DNA of 64,000 nt from Panulirus ornatus (taxonomy: Eukaryota > Arthropoda > Malacostraca > Decapoda > Palinuridae): assembly GCF_036320965.1 (NCBI RefSeq), contig NC_092289.1, positions 21,989,778 through 22,053,777 on the forward strand. Direction: 5' to 3'. Shown piece by piece: positions 59,755 through 64,000 of the stretch. The first letter of the stretch is position 1, and each line of letters starts with the position of its first letter. Made by a program: the position numbers and the translations under genes. A model generated the notes under the pieces. That model saw only the letters and a list, made by a program, of their open reading frames with translations. It was not told where the DNA came from and did no database searches.

Positions 59755-59949
59755 TTAGCCACACAATATGTATTTTGCATACACGTATTCCTCAATGAAC
59801 GGGGTCCATATTGTGTTATCTCCGACCCAGGAGGCCACCTTGATACAAAGCTTTGTTATCGCTTTGAGACTTGTGACATCACGAGCTCTTAAAAGTTCTC
59901 TGTTAATTCTGTATATCAAATACCGTATTTGATAAATTCTAAAGGACAT
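59755..59949 (-). other. Possible short coding segment, unrecognised
   Basis: 64 codons from a true ATG (59949) to a stop at 59755, not repetitive (LRARDVTSLKAITKLCIKVA, then IWTPFIEEYVYAKY). It lies just upstream of the candidate exon at 59271-59606 in the same orientation, which makes it slightly more interesting, but I could not find a good donor site. Confidence 0.18.
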
Positions 59950-60617
59950 TCATTTCGCCGACATTTAATGCTAACTTTCTCAGGGAGAAACTATAAATTC
60001 TAAACGAGGAATTCCATTCATCCTTTTATTTAACTGAGAAAATATGAAATAATTTCATAACTATTGAATCGAAGGGAGAAAATATATGCTAATGAGCATA
60101 GAAGTGTGTATATATATATATGTATATGTATATATATAAACCTCCCCTCTTCCAGAGGGAGGCTTGCCTTACTCTTACTTGCATAAAACAATTCTGGTTC
60201 TTAGTGGGCCACACGGGGATATATCAGTGCACACTGCCACAACACTCGAGATTTAGCCGGCCATGCCTCACACCAACGCCACAATAACAGCCCACCGCTA
60301 TTGTTGAACTGTCGTGTAGTTACTAAATCATTAACGTAAGCCGGCTCACGCGCTCGCCTTTCACTGTAATTGCGCCCAATTTATGGTGACAATCAAGGAA
60401 ATAGAAGGATAATTGGGACTGAACGAAGGGGATTATGCGAAGTGGAGTTGATGGCGTGTGGTATTTTCAGTGGAACTTGAACTACTAAGATGGGGGAGGT
60501 GGGGTACATTGTACACACGTCAGGATTCATAGGAACCGGGACCTGGGTTGTGACTAGACGAGAGGAAGTGGTTCATATTTATACTTGAATTCCGCCCACT
60601 TTGCGTGTCGCACTAAT
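59950..60617. other. AT-rich unique sequence
   Basis: A short TATATG repeat at 60111-60138. Otherwise no gene recognised. Confidence 0.5.
60230..60470. promoter_or_regulatory. Repeat-free island, possible conserved noncoding element
   Basis: Contains CCACAATAACAG and CTATTGTTGAA (Sox-like ATTGTT), CCAATTTATGGTGACAATCA and AGCCGGCTCACG. Suggestive composition only. Confidence 0.18.
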
Positions 60618-60690
60618 ACAGTAATGGGTAAGTTATTACAGAATACAGTAATGCACAAGTTATTACAGAATACAGTAATGTGTGTGTTAT
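60618..60690. repeat. Three-copy tandem repeat, 29-30 bases
   Basis: ACAGTAATG....AAGTTATTACAGAAT three times. Confidence 0.92.
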
Positions 60691-60862
60691 ACAGGAGAAT
60701 GGAACGGAGGGCTAGATGAAGTGTGCCTTGTTCCTGTAGATTATCTCCCATAATACTGGCTGCCACTACTGACCTCACCTTGTAGCGCAACAGTCACTTT
60801 TTCCTGACCTCTCACCAATGTACACTATTATTATCGCTCATCCTCTTTCTGACACACGCACA

Positions 60863-60865
<3 letters not shown>

Positions 60866-60940
<75 letters not shown>
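60866..60940. repeat. Microsatellite (CA)n
   Basis: About 75 bases of CA. Confidence 0.97.
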
Positions 60941-60941
<1 letters not shown>

Positions 60942-61284
60942 CCCGACTATCCCAGACTGGTCCCGGCACATCCCAGCATCACTCATAATTTACGAGGGAT
61001 GTGAGGCCACTCAACCCCAGCTGTTGGGAGATGGATCACCTTGAGGCCCGCACGCAATCTCACGCATTTCAGGCCGTGGAATAGAATGAGCTTACGAGGG
61101 ACTGATAAGTGTTATCTTGACGGGTAATAGAGACGGTGGATCGACTGGAGGAAGCTAATGAAGGAGTGAGGGAGTCTTGGTGAACGATGATGTTGAGGTG
61201 TTGGCAGAAATTGAGGCCTGGTAATTTCTGACGAATATATTATTTTAGATCTTTGGGAAATGTTATCTTTAAAGCACACAAACA
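60941..61284. other. Unique sequence
   Basis: No gene recognised. Confidence 0.5.
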
Positions 61285-61557
61285 TTATCTGTAACCACGA
61301 GAGTAAGGGTGGGGAGAGATAGTCAAGATGAACAAAGATTCCAACTTTTCTTCGTCATATAAAGATGAGACAATATACGAGTCCCTGACGTACCCTGAGA
61401 GAAATGCTTGTCGCAAGGCTACAAAAGAAAATACAGTGTCATCGTATGCTGAGATGAATGTAAACCTTTGACCATGTGACACGACATGTATAGAAACGTT
61501 TGTACATGTGACTAAACGTTTGCTCATGCGCCGGAGACTTTCTGAACGTTTATACAT
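61285..61557 (-). other. Unrecognised 90-residue open frame
   Basis: ATG-initiated at 61557. The first third overlaps loose repeats of ACATGT and AAACGTTT. An internal TGTATTTTCTTTTGTAG is acceptor-like, and the sequence after it is non-repetitive (FLSGYVRDSYIVSSLYDEEK). No domain recognised; may be a short exon after that acceptor or chance. Confidence 0.15.
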
Positions 61558-61569
61558 GTTAACAAAGCG

Positions 61570-61830
61570 TTGGGTAACGAAACGTTTTGGTGTGAGGAGG
61601 CCTCGCGTCTGACTTGGCCACGTCTAACACACCTGAGGTATCTATCGGCCGGCGGCCGCCATGGCTCGCGGCAATGTCTTTGTATCTCGCAGCAGAATAT
61701 GCAAAATGTAGCTGTAAATTTTCACGCGATCACCCAATCTGTAGCGACGGCGAGGGGAAACTGAGCCTTATTACAACCCCGCCTGGAGATTGTGGTTAAG
61801 GGAGGGCGATATCTTTATGGAAATAACCCA
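61570..61830. promoter_or_regulatory. Repeat-free island, possible conserved noncoding element
   Basis: Contains an octamer-like AATATGCAAAATGTAG, CGGCCGGCGGCCGCCATGGC and TTTCACGCGATCACCC. Texture differs from its surroundings. Confidence 0.2.
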
Positions 61831-62031
61831 TTCTTAGGGCGGGATTGCTGGATATATTTCAGAAGGAAATGGTTATTGACATCCTTAGTGGAACGATTTG
61901 TGGCGGATGAGCTGCGATTCGTGGCCACAGTCGTTGTTTGGGTGTGAACCCCCGGAGACGAACCCCCGGAGACGGGGAATGTTGCTGTGTTGACAGCTGA
62001 CGCCCCTAGATGGGGGGAGGAGGAAGGTATG

Positions 62032-62056
62032 TGTGTGTGTGTGTGTGTGTGTGTGT
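62032..62056. repeat. Short (GT)n
   Basis: About 25 bases of GT. Confidence 0.95.
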
Positions 62057-62257
62057 ACGCAAGATAAATCCTTCAAACACCTGGCTCCACCTGACTGGCC
62101 TCTTGACCTGCAGAGGCTTACCCACTTACCCATCTCTCGTCCTGCCTCCTCCACTTGCCCACTTACCCACCCATCTGGTTAAGCCCTTCAGGTATATTAC
62201 CATCGTCCCGTGTTGTAAACACTATCGTTTCTCGTGCATGAAACCACATCGATTTTT

Positions 62258-62312
62258 TGTTGTTGTTGTTGTTGTTGTTGTCGTTGTTGCTATTTCCTTT
62301 TTTTTTTTTTTT
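62258..62312. repeat. (TTG)n and poly(T)
   Basis: TTG units 62258-62290 and thirteen T at about 62300-62312. Confidence 0.93.
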
Positions 62313-62422
62313 CATTCTGGCATTGTTTTTATGTTGTGTTGTTACAGGTGTTCTCCAGGGTTGAGTTTTAAGGTTAATCCTCAGCAGATTTTCTGTGTTG
62401 CTTGGTGGTCGTCGTGTATTTA

Positions 62423-62424
<2 letters not shown>

Positions 62425-62498
<74 letters not shown>
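62425..62498. repeat. Microsatellite (AT)n
   Basis: About 74 bases of AT. Confidence 0.97.
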
Positions 62499-62504
<6 letters not shown>

Positions 62505-62583
62505 ATCTGATTTTGCACCAAGATACGAATTGTTCTCTGTTAGTGCTCTTTTAGAAGTGAAGTTTGGGAGTACTCTTCAGTAG

Positions 62584-62584
<1 letters not shown>

Positions 62585-62663
<79 letters not shown>
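62585..62663. repeat. Microsatellite (CT)n
   Basis: About 79 bases of CT. Confidence 0.97.
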
Positions 62664-62664
<1 letters not shown>

Positions 62665-62769
62665 AGCTGTTAAAGTGGATGTGCATGACAGTTATGAGAA
62701 ATCATAATATAGCTGGCGCTGACCTTGTCCTGTACACAGGCTGAGGTCTGTCTGTGTCTGTTCGCCCGT

Positions 62770-63190
62770 GAAAAAAAATTAAAGTAAAAGAAAACGGAGG
62801 ATTAAGAAGAGAGCCCTGGGGAAGGCCACAGTGTAGGGGAAAAATCTGCGTGGATGACGTGCCTGTGACTGATTCTTGTTCTGCATAGAAAACAGATTCA
62901 TGGTACTGGTGAAGCCCGGGCCAGGTTTGTTAAGGACAGTGTGTTGCATGACGTTCTCAATGGTTTTTGAGGGTAACAAGACAAACCAGAAGTTTTGTAT
63001 AACAAAACTAGATTTGTAAGTTAACGCTGAAAGGTCCGCACCGGAACATGGAGGGTGGAAATGAGACATAGGGACGACACACCACGTTTGTGAGGGTCGT
63101 GAGTCTGACCTGAGCAGGATATGTGGTCATAGCTTCCGCTTGGGGCACAGTAATGTCGCAAGATTGTATCATCATCATAGAGGTAGTCTC
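62770..63190 (-). pseudogene. Second decayed reverse transcriptase (retrotransposon relic)
   Basis: On the minus strand one frame reads VTGTSSTQIFPLHCGLPQGS followed by LLNPPFSF (about 62785-62870), the GLPQGS.LSP.LF block that precedes the active site in reverse transcriptases of retrotransposons. Upstream frames to about 63190 are open in pieces but not readable as further motifs. No active-site box is found, as the fragment ends at an A/T-rich stretch near 62770. It differs from the relic at 1325-1830 (GLPQG rather than GVPQG), so probably another family. Confidence 0.6.
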
Positions 63191-63283
63191 TTTCAATTTT
63201 CTCCTCCTTTATTTCTCTTTACAACTGTTATTCTCTTGTGGTTATTAGTTCCCGCGCTGGGAAAATTGAGATGAGGTTGTAGC

Positions 63284-63287
<4 letters not shown>

Positions 63288-63327
<40 letters not shown>
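63288..63327. repeat. Microsatellite (GT)n
   Basis: About 40 bases of GT. Confidence 0.97.
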
Positions 63328-63329
<2 letters not shown>

Positions 63330-63640
63330 GTGTGTCCCTGAGCGTGTCGTCCAGAGGCGTGGAATAAAGCGGTCAATGTACGTAGAGTTATGAGTGGTAG
63401 TTGCATCAAGCAGTTGTGTGCTTGGGTACCATGCTGTGGGCAGGGTGGCTCACAACACGGTGAAGCCTGGGTGTACACTGAACCATTGCATTTGTTTCAT
63501 GTTGTATTTAATGGTAAGATACTTGTATTTTATGAAGGGATGTTGTAAGTTTGTTGATAAGACATTGTATTTTATGGTAAGATGTATTTGATTGTAAGAT
63601 GACTGATTATTTTGCACTTGTGTTCACTTCTCTCATTAAG
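63328..63640. other. Unassigned sequence
   Basis: Loose repeats of TTGTATTTTATGGTAAGAT between about 63500 and 63600. No gene recognised. Confidence 0.5.
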
Positions 63641-63887
63641 TATACGAGTCGAGGTGTATAAGGCAAGACTGAGGTACGACCTTATAACATCTGCCACGAT
63701 TATCTGGCCACTGGGGTCTGACAGGGACCCCCTTGTGAACGCCTGTGATCCTTTTTGCGCTACCGCTCACGGAATGAGCTGGTCTGCCGCTGTGAATTAC
63801 CTGCTGGTGGCGGCAGAACCAGACTTCGAAGGGAAGATGGATGCTTGTACACACCTCACTGACCACAGAGGAAAACCACTTTGGTAA
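63641..63887 (+). other. Candidate exon, unrecognised protein
   Basis: TGTTCACTTCTCTCATTAAG ending at 63640 is acceptor-like. A frame of about 81 codons follows to a TAA at 63885-63887 with non-repetitive residues (VEVYKARLRYDLITSATIIW, later MSWSAAVNYLLVAAEPDFEG). No domain recognised. A minus-strand frame covers the same bases, so strand is uncertain. Confidence 0.2.
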
Positions 63888-63935
63888 TAGTATTAAGAAA
63901 ATGAAACACGGATGTCTTCGGTACAGAGCATCATG

Positions 63936-63938
<3 letters not shown>

Positions 63939-64000
<62 letters not shown>
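63939..64000. repeat. Microsatellite (CT)n, continues past the window
   Basis: At least 62 bases of CT running to the last base. Confidence 0.97.

Noticed and set aside
63120..63190. GHSFRLGHSN on the plus strand as a tyrosine-recombinase (HSFR.G) motif
   Set aside because: Only five residues match, flanking frames are broken, and the minus strand of the same region carries a better reverse-transcriptase signature.

Overview
This is eukaryotic nuclear DNA, most likely from a decapod crustacean. It has no bacterial gene organisation and no long believable coding sequence. Very dense two- and three-base microsatellites occur throughout, with many degenerate minisatellites and old transposon fragments. 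Two dispersed fragments (10080-10200 and 32208-32266) and one non-LTR retrotransposon family (three pieces near 16.9, 42.9 and 46.4 kb) match repeats I remember as common in decapod genomes. The decapod assignment rests on that memory and on the repeat profile, not on a database search.

By hand tally, simple repeats cover about a tenth of the window and longer-unit tandem arrays roughly another seventh. The largest is an almost perfect (ATT)639 tract at 52855-54771. Nearly every long open frame is a translation artefact of a repeat.

Layout: 0-3 kb holds microsatellites, a decayed reverse transcriptase on the minus strand (about 1325-1830) and a tRNA-like SINE head. 3.3-7.7 kb is a cluster of six minisatellites, the last of which repeats a TFIIIC B-box-like motif. 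7.7-13.4 kb is mostly unique sequence with SSRs and one decapod-type dispersed repeat. 13.5-18.4 kb has minisatellites with 36-, 46- and 25-base units, two copies of a palindromic element and a non-LTR fragment. 18.5-31 kb has long GA/CT and GT/CA tracts, diverged arrays and two more palindromic copies. 31-46 kb adds four palindromic copies, SINE-like pieces and arrays with 21-, 22/66-, 24- and 26-base units. 45.76-46.9 kb is a broken Tc1/mariner element containing a non-LTR fragment and a GT tract. 51-56.4 kb has a 37-base array of six acceptor-like splice signals, the giant ATT tract and a 33-base array. 58.8-64 kb is the best place to look for host exons (minus strand, 58882-59949), and also holds a second reverse-transcriptase relic (about 62770-63190).

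The most unusual feature is the dispersed palindromic element (eight copies, about 14.5-45.6 kb). Its arms carry tandem 21-base units, and its core often carries a DR1-type nuclear-receptor motif. No complete gene can be defended from sequence alone, so no pathway or operon logic can be given. All exon calls here are low-confidence candidates.
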